The position numbers were made by a program, and so were the translations under genes. Under the pieces are notes generated by a model that was given only the letters and a program-made list of their open reading frames with translations, ran no database searches and was not told where the DNA came from. From positions 1-64,000 of the forward strand of contig NZ_JARQWV010000018.1 in the NCBI RefSeq assembly GCF_029543245.1: a DNA stretch of 64,000 nucleotides, written 5' to 3'. Each line of letters starts with the position of its first letter. Positions within the stretch are counted from its first letter, which is position 1. The stretch comes from Caulobacter endophyticus. GTDB taxonomy: Bacteria > Pseudomonadota > Alphaproteobacteria > Caulobacterales > Caulobacteraceae. This document shows positions 55,727 through 63,985 of this stretch, one piece after another.

Positions 55727-56461
55727 CTACGGCGTCGCCGTCTCGTGGCGCATCGCTTCGGCGGCCAGCGCCACGTGCTCGGGAATGCGTCCGTCCGCCT
55801 TGCGTTCGCTGTAGCGATCGACGAGGTAGCCGGCCCTGCCGCGGGTCAGCAGGGTGAACTTCACCAGTTCCTCCATCACGTCGACGACGCGGTCGTAGTA
55901 GCTGGAGGGCTTCATCCGGTCGTTCTCGTCGAACTCCTTGTAGGCCATGGCCACCGACGACTGGTTGGGGATGGTGATCATCCGCATCCAGCGACCCAGC
56001 AGGCGCAGGGTGTTGACGGCGTTGAACGACTGCGAGCCGCCGCTGACCTGCATGACGGCCAGGGTCTTGCCCTGGGTGGGCCTGACGCTGCCGATCTCCA
56101 GGGGGATCCAGTCGATCTGGGCCTTGATGACGCCGGTGATCGCGCCATGTCGCTCCGGGCTGCACCAGACCTGGCCTTCCGACCATTGCGACAGCGCCCG
56201 CAGTTCCTGGACCTTGGGATGCTGGGGGTCGCAGGCGTCGGGCAGCGGCAGGTCGCGGGGATCGAAGATGCGGGTTTCGCAGCCCAGGGCCTGGAGGATG
56301 CGTGCAGCCTCCTCGACCAGCAGGCGGCTGAACGAACGCGCCCGCAGCGAGCCGTAGAGCAGCAGGATGCGCGGCGGATGCGCGGGCGTGGCCGTCGCCT
56401 CCAGCCTGTCCGCATCGACCTGGGCCAGGAACCTGGCGTCGAGGGCGGGGAACTCGATCAT
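55727..56461 (-). CDS. arsH: ArsH-type NADPH-dependent FMN reductase
   Basis: A 244-residue flavoprotein of the ArsH family, which in other bacteria oxidises trivalent organoarsenicals or protects against oxidative stress. The flavodoxin-like core shows [20 protein letters not shown], and the ArsH signatures [20 protein letters not shown] and [16 protein letters not shown] follow; the C-terminus includes [20 protein letters not shown]. It is divergent from arsR across a 54-bp gap. Confidence 0.95.
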   Translation of the reverse strand: MIEFPALDARFLAQVDADRLEATATPAHPPRILLLYGSLRARSFSRLLVEEAARILQALGCETRIFDPRDLPLPDACDPQHPKVQELRALSQWSEGQVWCSPERHGAITGVIKAQIDWIPLEIGSVRPTQGKTLAVMQVSGGSQSFNAVNTLRLLGRWMRMITIPNQSSVAMAYKEFDENDRMKPSSYYDRVVDVMEELVKFTLLTRGRAGYLVDRYSERKADGRIPEHVALAAEAMRHETATP

Positions 56462-56485
56462 GGGGGACTCCAGCAAGGCGATTGA

Positions 56486-56520
56486 AAGATTCGATATTTC
56501 GAGCATATTGGAAATATGGA
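56486..56520. promoter_or_regulatory. Probable ArsR operator between arsH and arsR
   Basis: An imperfect palindrome, ATATTTC (56494-56500) and GAAATAT (56511-56517), inside TTCGATATTTCGAGCATATT; the outer bases TTC/GAA extend it. The AT-rich dyad fits ArsR-family operators. Its right arm overlaps the arsR start codon at 56516, so bound ArsR would block both divergent promoters and possibly its own translation start. Confidence 0.6.
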
Positions 56521-56869
56521 ATCGAAAGCCGCTGTCAACATGCTCTCCGCCCTCGGCCACGAGGGGCGTCTGGCGATCTTCCGCCTGCTGGTGAAGGCCG
56601 GCCCCGGCGGCGTCGCGGCGGGCGAGGTCGCGCGCGCCCTGGACGTCGCGCCCAGCAGCCTGTCGGCCAATCTGAACGTGCTGTCCCACGCCGGCCTGGT
56701 CGCTTCCCGGCGCGAAGGCCGCTCGATCATCTACTCGGCGGACTACGGCGCGATGAGCGCGATGCTCGGCTTTCTGATGGAAGACTGCTGCAACGGCGCA
56801 CCCGAGATCTGCGCGCCGCTGGACTCGATCCTGGCCCGCGCGAGGACTTGCGCGCCCGGCGCCTGCTGA
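56516..56869 (+). CDS. arsR: ArsR-family arsenic-responsive repressor
   Basis: A 117-residue winged-helix repressor ([50 protein letters not shown]). Unlike the E. coli ArsR, whose Cys pair lies in the DNA-recognition helix, the cysteines here are near the C-terminus ([21 protein letters not shown]), resembling the C-terminal As(III)-site types. The start codon has almost no ribosome-binding site and overlaps the operator dyad. The aquaporin gene follows two bases after the stop. Confidence 0.93.
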   Translation: MESKAAVNMLSALGHEGRLAIFRLLVKAGPGGVAAGEVARALDVAPSSLSANLNVLSHAGLVASRREGRSIIYSADYGAMSAMLGFLMEDCCNGAPEICAPLDSILARARTCAPGAC

Positions 56870-56871
56870 GC

Positions 56872-57546
56872 ATGGAAACCTTCGGCGCATCGCGACGTCT
56901 GCTGGCCGAGGGCCTGGGAACGGCCTTGCTGCTGGCGGTGGTGGTCGGCTCGGGGATCATGGGCGAGCGCCTGGCCGGCGGGAACCTCGCCCTGGCCCTG
57001 CTGGGCAACACCCTGGCGACGGGCGCGGCCCTGGTCGTGCTGATCTGGGTGTTCGGCCCGATCTCAGGGGCCCATTTCAACCCGGTCGTGACCCTGGTCG
57101 CGGTCCTGCGGCGAGAGATGCCGTGGCGGCTGGCCCTGGCCTATGGAGCCGCCCAGGCGGCGGGCGCCGTGCTCGGCGTCTGGACCGCCCACGCCATGTT
57201 CGGCGAGCCGGTCCTGCAGGTGTCGACAAGGCTGCGCGACGGCGGCGCCCAGGCCGTCTCGGAGGTGGTGGCGACCTTCGGCCTGGTCGCCACCATCCTC
57301 GGAACGGCGCGCTTCCGGCCCCAGAGCACGCCCATGGCCGTGGGTCTCTACATCACCGCCGCCTACTGGTTCACGGCGTCGACCGCGTTCGCCAACCCCG
57401 CCGTGACTCTGGCGCGCAGCCTGTCCGACACCTTCGCCGGGATCGCGCCCTCCAGCGTCCCGGCCTTCATCCTGGCCCAGGTCGTCGGCGCGCTGCTCGC
57501 CGCAGGCGTCTTCGGCTGGCTCCTGGAGGCGGAGAAGACTGCATGA
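56872..57546 (+). CDS. aqpS: Aquaglyceroporin AqpS-like (arsenite channel)
   Basis: A 224-residue major intrinsic protein with six membrane helices. The two half-helix motifs are NPV ([13 protein letters not shown]) and NPA ([11 protein letters not shown]), not two NPAs, as I recall for AqpS of Sinorhizobium meliloti. The G-rich loops and the arsR-aqpS-arsC order support an arsenite channel: arsenite made from arsenate by ArsC leaves by downhill flow, replacing the ArsB pump. The stop overlaps arsC (ATGA). Confidence 0.9.
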   Translation: METFGASRRLLAEGLGTALLLAVVVGSGIMGERLAGGNLALALLGNTLATGAALVVLIWVFGPISGAHFNPVVTLVAVLRREMPWRLALAYGAAQAAGAVLGVWTAHAMFGEPVLQVSTRLRDGGAQAVSEVVATFGLVATILGTARFRPQSTPMAVGLYITAAYWFTASTAFANPAVTLARSLSDTFAGIAPSSVPAFILAQVVGALLAAGVFGWLLEAEKTA

Positions 57547-57956
57547 GCGACGCCGATTTCCCGATCACCATCTTTCACAATCCGGCCTGCGGCACCTCGC
57601 GCAACGTCGTCGCCATGGTGCAGGCCGCCGGCTACGCGCCGCAGGTGGTGGCGTATCTTGAGGTCGGGTGGACCCACGACCAGTTGCGCGACCTGGCGGG
57701 CAGGGCGGGGCTGACCTTCCGCGAACTGATGCGGGAAAAGGGCACGCCCGCCGCGGAGCTGGGCCTGCTGGCCGACGGCGTCGGCGAGGAGGCGATCCTC
57801 GACGCCATGGTCGAGCATCCGATCCTGGTGAACCGGCCCATCGTGGCGACGCCCAGGGGCGTCAAGCTGTGCCGCCCGTCGGAAGCCGTTCTCGACCTGC
57901 TGGACCGCAGGCCCGAAAGCTTCATCAAGGAAGACGGCGAGATCCTGCGGCTCTGA
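57543..57956 (+). CDS. arsC: Arsenate reductase (glutaredoxin-type)
   Basis: A 137-residue ArsC of the glutaredoxin-coupled class. The active site Cys is in IFHNPACGTSRNVVAM. The arginine cluster expected near residues 60, 94 and 107 is represented by FRELMREKG, VNRPIVATPRG and LCRPSEAVLDLL. It reduces arsenate to arsenite with glutathione and glutaredoxin. It is translationally coupled to aqpS and is the last gene on the plus strand of the ars block. Confidence 0.95.
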   Translation: MSDADFPITIFHNPACGTSRNVVAMVQAAGYAPQVVAYLEVGWTHDQLRDLAGRAGLTFRELMREKGTPAAELGLLADGVGEEAILDAMVEHPILVNRPIVATPRGVKLCRPSEAVLDLLDRRPESFIKEDGEILRL

Positions 57957-57966
57957 TCACCCGCCT

Positions 57967-58668
57967 TCACGCATACGCCGCCCAGGCCCGCCAAGTGAAG
58001 GCCGCGTAGAACGGGGTCACGTCGGTGAAGCCGGCGGCGCGGAGGATGGCTTCGTCTTCCTCCGGGGCGATCATGTTGACGCTGGCGGCCACGGCGTCGC
58101 GGGCGCCCCGGGCCTGGACGGGGTCGAAGCCCGAGGCGACGGCGAAGGCGGCGTAGCGGTCGAGCCAGGCGTCGCGCCGGCCGGGGTCTTGGGGAAAGCT
58201 GCCGTGGGCGGCGACGAAGGGGGCGCCGGGCTTCAGGCGCCTGTGGATCTCGCGCTCGGTCCGCAGGCGCTCGTCATGACCCAGGAAGTGCAGTGTCAGC
58301 AGGCAGGTCGCCGCGTCGAAATCACGCTCGGCCACGTCCTCGACATAGCCCTCGACCAGCGTCACCCGCTCGTTCAGAGGGCCCAGCAGGCGCTGCGCTC
58401 CGCGCAGCATCTCGGCGGCCGGATCGACGCCGACGAAGGTCCAGCCGGGGTGTGCTTCGGCCAGCGCCTTCAGCTCCAGCCCGCCGCCGGCCCCGACCAC
58501 CAGCACCCGGGCGTTCTGCGGCGCGCGCTCGGCCAGCATCACCCCGCACATGCGGTGCAGGTCGTGGAAGCCCGGCACGAAGCGCGGCGGCCCCTCGGCG
58601 TAGCGGGCCACGGCCGCCGGGTCGGAGAAGGCCGCCAGGAAGTGTTTCGATCCATCCTCGGTGCGCAT
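57967..58668 (-). CDS. Class I SAM-dependent methyltransferase
   Basis: A 233-residue methyltransferase. Motif I is VLVVGAGGGLELKALAEAHP, followed by FVGVDPAAEML, VEGYVEDV and ATCLLTLHFLG. The substrate is unknown; it lacks the conserved cysteines of ArsM, so it is not an obvious arsenite methylase. A truncated copy of its 3' end lies at 55597-55722 on the other side of the ars genes. The start at 58668 (MRTEDGSKHF) is preferred to 58716. Ten bases separate it from arsC, convergently. Confidence 0.85.
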   Translation of the reverse strand: MRTEDGSKHFLAAFSDPAAVARYAEGPPRFVPGFHDLHRMCGVMLAERAPQNARVLVVGAGGGLELKALAEAHPGWTFVGVDPAAEMLRGAQRLLGPLNERVTLVEGYVEDVAERDFDAATCLLTLHFLGHDERLRTEREIHRRLKPGAPFVAAHGSFPQDPGRRDAWLDRYAAFAVASGFDPVQARGARDAVAASVNMIAPEEDEAILRAAGFTDVTPFYAAFTWRAWAAYA

Positions 58669-58803
58669 GGGCAGGGCTCCGCCGTCGTCGACGCACGCCG
58701 CTCGGCCGCCGTTCACGTAACTTTATATGTTGCGAGAATCGCGGGGCTGCAAGAGGGGCGCGTTCGGCCTTAGGGTGGCGGCAATCAACAAGGAGGGAGC
58801 GCC

Positions 58804-59661
58804 ATGAGCCTCTCGGGCAAGACGCTGTTCATCACCGGGGCCAGCCGGGGCATCGGTCTTTCCATCGCGCTGCGGGCCGCCCGCGACGGCGCCAATGTGG
58901 TGGTCGCGGCCAAGACCGCAGACCCGCATCCCAAGCTGCCCGGCACCATCTACACCGCCGCCGACGAGATCGCCGCGGCCGGCGGCCAGGCCCTGCCGCT
59001 GGTGGTCGATGTGCGCGACGAGGCCAGCGTGCAGTCGGCCGTCGACCAGGCGGTAGAGCGCTTCGGCGGCATCGACATCCTGGTCAACAACGCCTCGGCC
59101 ATCTCGCTGACCGGCACCCTGTCGACCGACATGAAGCGCTACGACCTGATGCACCAGGTCAATACGCGCGGCACGTTCCTGACGTCGAAGGCCTGCATCC
59201 CGCACCTGAAGAAGTCGGCCAATCCGCACGTGCTGATGCTGTCGCCGCCGCTGGACATGAGCCCGCGCTGGTTCGGCGGCCACGTGGCCTACACCATGGC
59301 CAAGTTCGGCATGTCGATGTGCGTGCTGGGCATGGCCAAGGAGTTCGAGGCCGACGGGATCGCCTTCAACGCCCTGTGGCCGCGCACCGGCATCGCCACC
59401 GCCGCCATCCAGTTCGCCCTGACCGGCGAGGAGGGCCTGCGCCACTGCCGCACGCCCGAGATCATGGCCGACGCCGCCCACGCGATCTTCCAAAAGCCCT
59501 CGCGCGAGTTCACCGGCCAGTTCCTGATCGACGACACCTTCCTCTATGGCGAGGGCGTTCGCGAGTTCGACAAGTACCGCGTCGACCCGACCGCCAGCCT
59601 GATGCCCGACTTCTTCGTGCCGGAGGACAGCGTCCCGCCGCCGGGGGTGGTGATCGGTTAG
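58804..59661 (+). CDS. Short-chain dehydrogenase/reductase, HSDL2-like
   Basis: A 285-residue SDR of the hydroxysteroid-dehydrogenase-like-2 group. Cofactor motif FITGASRGIGLSIAL; AAKTADPHPKLPGTIYTAAD is characteristic of this group; NNASAISLTGTL, catalytic Ser in LMLSPPLDMSP and Tyr-Lys in AYTMAKFGMSM. Substrate probably a fatty acyl or isoprenoid alcohol but not defined. AAGGAGGG lies upstream of the ATG. It precedes the fic gene. Confidence 0.9.
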   Translation: MSLSGKTLFITGASRGIGLSIALRAARDGANVVVAAKTADPHPKLPGTIYTAADEIAAAGGQALPLVVDVRDEASVQSAVDQAVERFGGIDILVNNASAISLTGTLSTDMKRYDLMHQVNTRGTFLTSKACIPHLKKSANPHVLMLSPPLDMSPRWFGGHVAYTMAKFGMSMCVLGMAKEFEADGIAFNALWPRTGIATAAIQFALTGEEGLRHCRTPEIMADAAHAIFQKPSREFTGQFLIDDTFLYGEGVREFDKYRVDPTASLMPDFFVPEDSVPPPGVVIG

Positions 59662-59680
59662 GAAACGCCGCTTTACTTTT

Positions 59681-59741
59681 ACATGTTGCGCCCGTCGTGT
59701 TATCGAAATGCGATATTTTTAACATGACGGGCGCGACGTGT
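59681..59741. promoter_or_regulatory. Long inverted repeat upstream of the fic gene
   Basis: Left arm 59681-59701 (ACATGTTGCGCCCGTCGTGTT, 21 bases described by its ends ACATGTTGCG and CCGTCGTGTT) is the reverse complement of the right arm 59721-59741 at 19 of 21 positions. The 19-base centre holds its own ATCG/CGAT dyad and a TTTTT tract. The right arm covers the GTG start of fic. It could be an operator or a hairpin that hides the start codon. Confidence 0.6.
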
Positions 59742-60826
59742 TGAAGGCGACCTATGCCATTCCTCCGCTTCCGCCGCTCGCGGAGCTCGAGACGACGGCG
59801 GTCCTGCGCGAGGCCGCACGTGCGCACCGCTATCTGGCCGAGCTGAAGGGCCGGGCGGCTACGATCCCCAACCAGGGCATCCTGATCGACACCCTGTCGC
59901 TGCAGGAAGCGCGCGCCAGTTCGGAAATCGAGAACATCGTCACCACCCAGGACGAGATGTTCCAGGCAACGCTGTTTCCCGAGGCGGGCGAGGGCGGGCC
60001 AGGCAAGGAGGTCGCCCTCTACCGCGACGCCCTCAAGCGCGGCTTTGACCGCCTGCACGATACCGGCCTGCTGACCAACAACACGCTGGTCGAGATGTTC
60101 CAGATGCTCAAGCGCACCGGCGGCGACTTTCGGGCGACGCCTGGAACGGCCTTGCGCAACGACGCCACCGGCCAGATCGTCTACGTGCCGCCGCAGGAAC
60201 GCGACGCGATCATCGGCCACATGACCGCGTTGGAGCGGTTCGTGAACGACGATGCGGTCTGCGATCTGGATCCGCTGATCAAGATGGCGCTGATCCACCA
60301 TCAGTTCGAGAGCATCCATCCGTTTCCGGACGGCAATGGTCGCCTCGGCCGGATTTTGAACGTGCTCTACCTGACCCGGATGGGGCTTCTGGACATCCCG
60401 ATCCTCTATCTCAGCCGCTACATCACCACCCACAAGGCCGAGTACTACCGCCTGCTGCAGCGGGTGCGCGACGAAGGCGCGTGGGAGGCCTGGGTGCTCT
60501 ACATGCTGCGCGCGGTCGCCGAGACCTCGATCCAGACGCTGGAGCTGGTCCAGGGCGTCGGCGCGCTGATGGCCGACTACAAGGCCCGCCTGCGCTCGGG
60601 CCATCCCAAGCTCTATTCGCAGGACCTGCTCAACAACCTGTTCCGCCACCCCTATACGCGCATCGATTTCGTGCAGAACGACCTGGGCGTCGTGCGGCAG
60701 ACGGCGGCGAAGTATCTCGACGAACTCGCCGCCGGCGGCCTGCTGGAAAAGCACAGCCAGGGGCGCAACAACTACTACGTCAACCGGCCGCTGGTGGCCC
60801 TGCTGCTGCGGGTGTCTGGCGGCTGA
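59738..60826 (+). CDS. Fic-domain adenylyltransferase with built-in inhibitory helix
   Basis: A 362-residue Fic protein. The active motif HPFPDGNGRLGR is at 194-205. An N-terminal inhibitory motif SSEIEN (61-66) places it among class II Fic proteins, in which a glutamate blocks ATP until relieved. A C-terminal winged-helix-like part (VRQTAAKYLDELAAGGLLEK) may bind DNA or act in dimerisation. Fic enzymes usually AMPylate a protein target; the target here is unknown. The start is GTG at 59738 and overlaps the right arm of a long inverted repeat. No separate antitoxin gene is needed or present. Confidence 0.92.
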   Translation: MLKATYAIPPLPPLAELETTAVLREAARAHRYLAELKGRAATIPNQGILIDTLSLQEARASSEIENIVTTQDEMFQATLFPEAGEGGPGKEVALYRDALKRGFDRLHDTGLLTNNTLVEMFQMLKRTGGDFRATPGTALRNDATGQIVYVPPQERDAIIGHMTALERFVNDDAVCDLDPLIKMALIHHQFESIHPFPDGNGRLGRILNVLYLTRMGLLDIPILYLSRYITTHKAEYYRLLQRVRDEGAWEAWVLYMLRAVAETSIQTLELVQGVGALMADYKARLRSGHPKLYSQDLLNNLFRHPYTRIDFVQNDLGVVRQTAAKYLDELAAGGLLEKHSQGRNNYYVNRPLVALLLRVSGG

Positions 60827-60829
60827 GGC

Positions 60830-61156
60830 TCAGCGCTTCTTCCGCCCCGCCACGGCCAGGGCCCAGTGGGCCCATTCCACCAGCAGGTCCGCGTCGTCCA
60901 TGGCCTCGGCCGGGGCGCTCCAGTAGGCCATGGGCTTGCCTTCGCCGAAGGGATCGAAGGCGTGGCTGCCCGCCGCCTCGAACCGGGGTTTGAGCTCGGC
61001 GTCGCCTTTCAGGTAGAGGGTGTCGTCGTCGAGGATCGCGAAGAACAGGCCATTGGCGTAGATCCCGACCCCGCCGAACATCCGCTTGGGCTGCAGCGCT
61101 CCCAGGGGCGCCAGCTGCTCGAGCACGAACTCCAGGAAGTCTTCCGAAACCGCCAT
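60830..61156 (-). CDS. TfoX/Sxy N-terminal domain protein
   Basis: A 108-residue protein with a TfoX N-terminal domain: FLEFVLEQLAPLG, then PKRMFGGVGIYANGLFFAI and DTLYLKGD. In gamma-proteobacteria TfoX regulates competence; short stand-alone versions in alphaproteobacteria are of unknown function. The ATG at 61156 is the natural start, and its codon overlaps the start codon of the divergent GNAT gene (ATG at 61155) by two bases. Its stop lies three bases after the fic stop, convergently. Confidence 0.85.
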   Translation of the reverse strand: MAVSEDFLEFVLEQLAPLGALQPKRMFGGVGIYANGLFFAILDDDTLYLKGDAELKPRFEAAGSHAFDPFGEGKPMAYWSAPAEAMDDADLLVEWAHWALAVAGRKKR

Positions 61157-61634
61157 GCCCGTCACCGTCCGTCCCGCCGCGCCCGAAGACGCCGCCCTGA
61201 TCCTGTCGTTCATCCGCGACCTGGCGGAATACGAGAAGCTGCTGCACGAGGTGGAGGCCACGCAAGCCCACATCGAGGCGGCGCTGTTTGGCGATGCGCC
61301 CAAGGCCTTCTGCGACATCGCGCAGATCGACGGCTAGCCGGTGGGGATCGCCCTGTGGTTCTACAACTATTCGACCTTCGTCGGCCGCCACGGGATCTAT
61401 CTGGAGGACCTGTTCGTACGGCCGGCCGCGCGCGGCGCGGGCGCGGGCAAGGCGCTGCTGGCGGGCCTGGCCCGCCGCTGCATCGCCGAGAACCTGGGCC
61501 GGCTGGAATGGGCCGTGCTCGACTGGAACGCCCCGTCGATCGCCTTCTACGACAGCCTGGGCGCGGCGGCGATGGACGAGTGGACCGTGCGGCGGATGAC
61601 CGGCGATGCGCTGGAGCGGCTGGCGGCGGGCTGA
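61155..61634 (+). pseudogene. GNAT acetyltransferase interrupted by an in-frame TAG
   Basis: The two parts read as one GNAT protein of about 160 codons. The first part, MPVTVRPAAPEDAALILSF through APKAFCDIAQIDG, ends at a TAG (61335-61337). The frame then resumes with PVGIALWFYNYSTFVGRHGIY, LEDLFVRPAARGAGAGKALL and WAVLDWNAPSIAFYDSLGA, holding the acetyl-CoA loop. Homologues have Glu or a similar residue at the stop (IDGxPVG), so one base change (for example GAG to TAG) explains it. A GTG at 61341 could restart translation, but the product would lack the first two helices. It could be a real pseudogene or a sequencing error. Confidence 0.75.
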
Positions 61635-61794
61635 TCTTCAGCCGGGCTCTCTCTTCTTCGCCTTCCTCGGCCTTGTGCCGAGGATCCATGGCGCCGCTTC
61701 CGCTGCGGCCGAGGTCGTCCGAGGTCTGAGCGGCTGAACGATGGGCCCTGGGCACGAGGCCCAGGGAGGCAAGGTTGTTGTGGCTGGCGGGTGA

Positions 61795-63057
61795 TCACTC
61801 CAGCCGGTCGGCCTTGCGCAGCGCCGGGAACAGCCAGGCCCACAGGCCGGTGACGCCGATGGCCCCCAGGCCGCCGAACACCGCCGCGCCCACGGGGCCG
61901 AGCAGCCAGGCGACCGCGCCGCTCTCGACCTCGCCCAGCTCGTTCGAGGCGCTGATGAACACGCCCGACACGGCCGAGACGCGGCCGCGCATGGCGTCCG
62001 GCGTGACCAGCTGCACCAGGGTCTGGCGCACATAGACCGACAACATGTCGGCCCCGCCCAGGATCGCCAGGGCCGCCACCGACAGCCAGACCAGCTTGGA
62101 CAGGCCGAAGACGACGGTGGCTGCGCCGAACACCGCCACGCCGGCGAACATGATCCGGCCCGCATGGCGGCGGATCGGGTTGCTGGCCAGGTAGATCGCC
62201 ACCGCCGTCGCGCCGATGGCGGGCGAGGCGCGCAGCAGGCCAAAGCCGCCGGGGCCGATGTGCAGCACGTCGCGGGCGAAGACCGGCAGCAGGGCCGTGG
62301 CCCCGCCCAGGATCACCGCGAACAGGTCCAGCGAGATCGAGCCGAAGACGATCTTGTTGTTCCACACATAGGCCAGCCCCTCCTTGATCAGCTCCAGGCG
62401 CGAGCCGGGCTGGGCCACGGGCGTGGTCGATTTCCTGATCGACGCCAGCAGGACCTGGCCGACGATGTACAGCGCCGCCGCCCCGCCGAAGGCCAGGCCC
62501 GCCGAGTGCACCAGCAGGAGGCCGCCCAGCGCCGGTCCGGCGATCGAGGCGCTCTGCCAGGCCAGCGAGTTCCAGGCGATGGCGCGCGGCAAGAGCGGGC
62601 GCGGCACCAGCATCGGCCCCATGGCGCTGACGGCCGGCGACATGAAGGCCCGGCTGGCCCCGAAGAACACCGCCATGGTGAAGATCGGCCACAGGGCGTG
62701 GATGCCCTTCACGGCCAGGAACAGCAGCACCAGCACGCTCACCGTGTCGACGCCCAGGGTGATCATGGCGATGTGCTTGCGGCTGCGGCGGTCGGCCGTC
62801 TCGCCGGCGATCAGGGTCAAGAGGAACAGCGGCACGAACTGCGCCAGGCCGATCATGCTGACCATGAAGGCCGACTCGCCCACCGACATGGTCTGGCGGG
62901 CGATGGCGTAGACCTGCCAGCCCAGCGCCACGGCCTGGATCTGCACGCCCAGGGTGCCCACGAACCGCGCCCCCCAGAACAGCAGGTAGTCGCGCTCGCG
63001 CAGCAGGGCGCGGGTCGAGGTGTCGGGATCGGCGGGGAGGGCGGAGGGGTCTGACAT
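61795..63057 (-). CDS. MFS transporter (EntS/MFS_3-like exporter)
   Basis: A 420-residue major-facilitator transporter with twelve predicted spans. GWQVYAIARQTMSVGESAFM near the N-terminus, the loop GETADRRSRKHIAM between helices 2 and 3, and PDAMRGRVSAVSGVFISASN in the second half are the pattern of the MFS_3/EntS exporter group. The substrate is unknown. The open frame runs upstream to 63199, but family sequence starts with MSDPSALPADPDTSTRALLR at 63057. Confidence 0.9.
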   Translation of the reverse strand: MSDPSALPADPDTSTRALLRERDYLLFWGARFVGTLGVQIQAVALGWQVYAIARQTMSVGESAFMVSMIGLAQFVPLFLLTLIAGETADRRSRKHIAMITLGVDTVSVLVLLFLAVKGIHALWPIFTMAVFFGASRAFMSPAVSAMGPMLVPRPLLPRAIAWNSLAWQSASIAGPALGGLLLVHSAGLAFGGAAALYIVGQVLLASIRKSTTPVAQPGSRLELIKEGLAYVWNNKIVFGSISLDLFAVILGGATALLPVFARDVLHIGPGGFGLLRASPAIGATAVAIYLASNPIRRHAGRIMFAGVAVFGAATVVFGLSKLVWLSVAALAILGGADMLSVYVRQTLVQLVTPDAMRGRVSAVSGVFISASNELGEVESGAVAWLLGPVGAAVFGGLGAIGVTGLWAWLFPALRKADRLE

Positions 63058-63321
63058 TTCGGCGCGGACCCTGCCCCTTGAGACGAAGCGTCGCAATCGC
63101 GTTTGTCTCATAAGGTCGTCGATTTCGTTGACGTGGGGGGCGTTGGGCCGTATGCCGCGCGCCTCTGCCACGGGGAGAGCGCCGCCGATGCGACGCCAAC
63201 GACGAACCTGCGCCGCGCGGACCGCCGTCCGCGCCTAAAGCCCCCCGGGAACGGCGGCCGTCGCGGCCGCGTCACGCGCCGGGGATAAAGCCCCTGTTCG
63301 CACCCGGATATTCGTCGCCTC

Positions 63322-63843
63322 ATGACCGCTTCTTCCGCCGCCCTCGTTCCGCAAGACGTCCCCTCGATCGAGCTCGAGACCCCGCATCACGCCGCCGCCG
63401 TCGAGGCGCTGGTCGATCGCGCCTTCGGCCCGGGCCGCTTCGCCAAGTCGTCGGAACGGCTGCGCGAGACCAATCAGAAGCTCGACGCCTGTTCGTTCGT
63501 CGCCCTGCGCGGCGGCCAGGTGATCGGCAGCGTGCGGCTGTGGCCGGTGACGATCGGCGGCAAGCCCGCCGCGTTCCTGGGCCCGCTGGCCGTGGATTCC
63601 GAGCAGCGCAGCGCGGGTCTGGGCCAGGCCCTGGTCGAGGCCGCCTGCGCCGCGGCCGCCAAGGCCGGCTGGAACGCCGTGCTGCTGGTCGGCGACGCGC
63701 CCTACTTCGCCCGCATCGGCTTTTCGGCCGCGCCCGCCGCCAAGGTCGTGATGCCCGGCCCGGCCGACCAGCACCGGGTGCTGCTGAAGGCCCTGGTCCC
63801 CGGCGGCGACCAGGGTTTCGAAGGGCGCGTGGCGGTTCGCTAG
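63322..63843 (+). CDS. GNAT-family N-acetyltransferase
   Basis: A 173-residue GNAT enzyme. It has IELETPHHAAAVEALVDRAF, the region GGQVIGSVRLWPVTIGGKPA, LGPLAVDSEQRSAGLGQALV as the acetyl-CoA-binding loop, and GDAPYFARIGFSAAP near the end, a pattern typical of the YhbS-like group. The substrate is unknown. A family-E repeat lies about 30 bp after the stop. Confidence 0.9.
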   Translation: MTASSAALVPQDVPSIELETPHHAAAVEALVDRAFGPGRFAKSSERLRETNQKLDACSFVALRGGQVIGSVRLWPVTIGGKPAAFLGPLAVDSEQRSAGLGQALVEAACAAAAKAGWNAVLLVGDAPYFARIGFSAAPAAKVVMPGPADQHRVLLKALVPGGDQGFEGRVAVR

Positions 63844-63874
63844 GGCGGCCCCGAAGCTCCAGCCTCTTCACCAT

Positions 63875-63985
63875 GCATCCCCGCGAAGGCGAGGACCCAA
63901 GCTGACTTTCAGGATCGGGCGCGCTCTGTGGATAGCCCGCAAGCGCGGCTTGGATCCCCGCCTTCGTGGGGAAGGTCGGATTTGG
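63875..63985. repeat. Family-E palindromic repeat (copy 3)
   Basis: Arms ATCCCCGCGAAGGCGAGGAC and GATCCCCGCCTTCGTGGGGA, with AAGCTGAC and CGGCTTGG inside, followed by GGTCGGATTTGG as in copy 2 (AGTCGGATTTTTGG). It is the last feature of the window. Confidence 0.88.

Noticed and set aside
57967-58668. Methyltransferase as arsenite methylase ArsM
   Set aside because: It lies beside the ars genes but lacks the cysteines that bind arsenic in ArsM.
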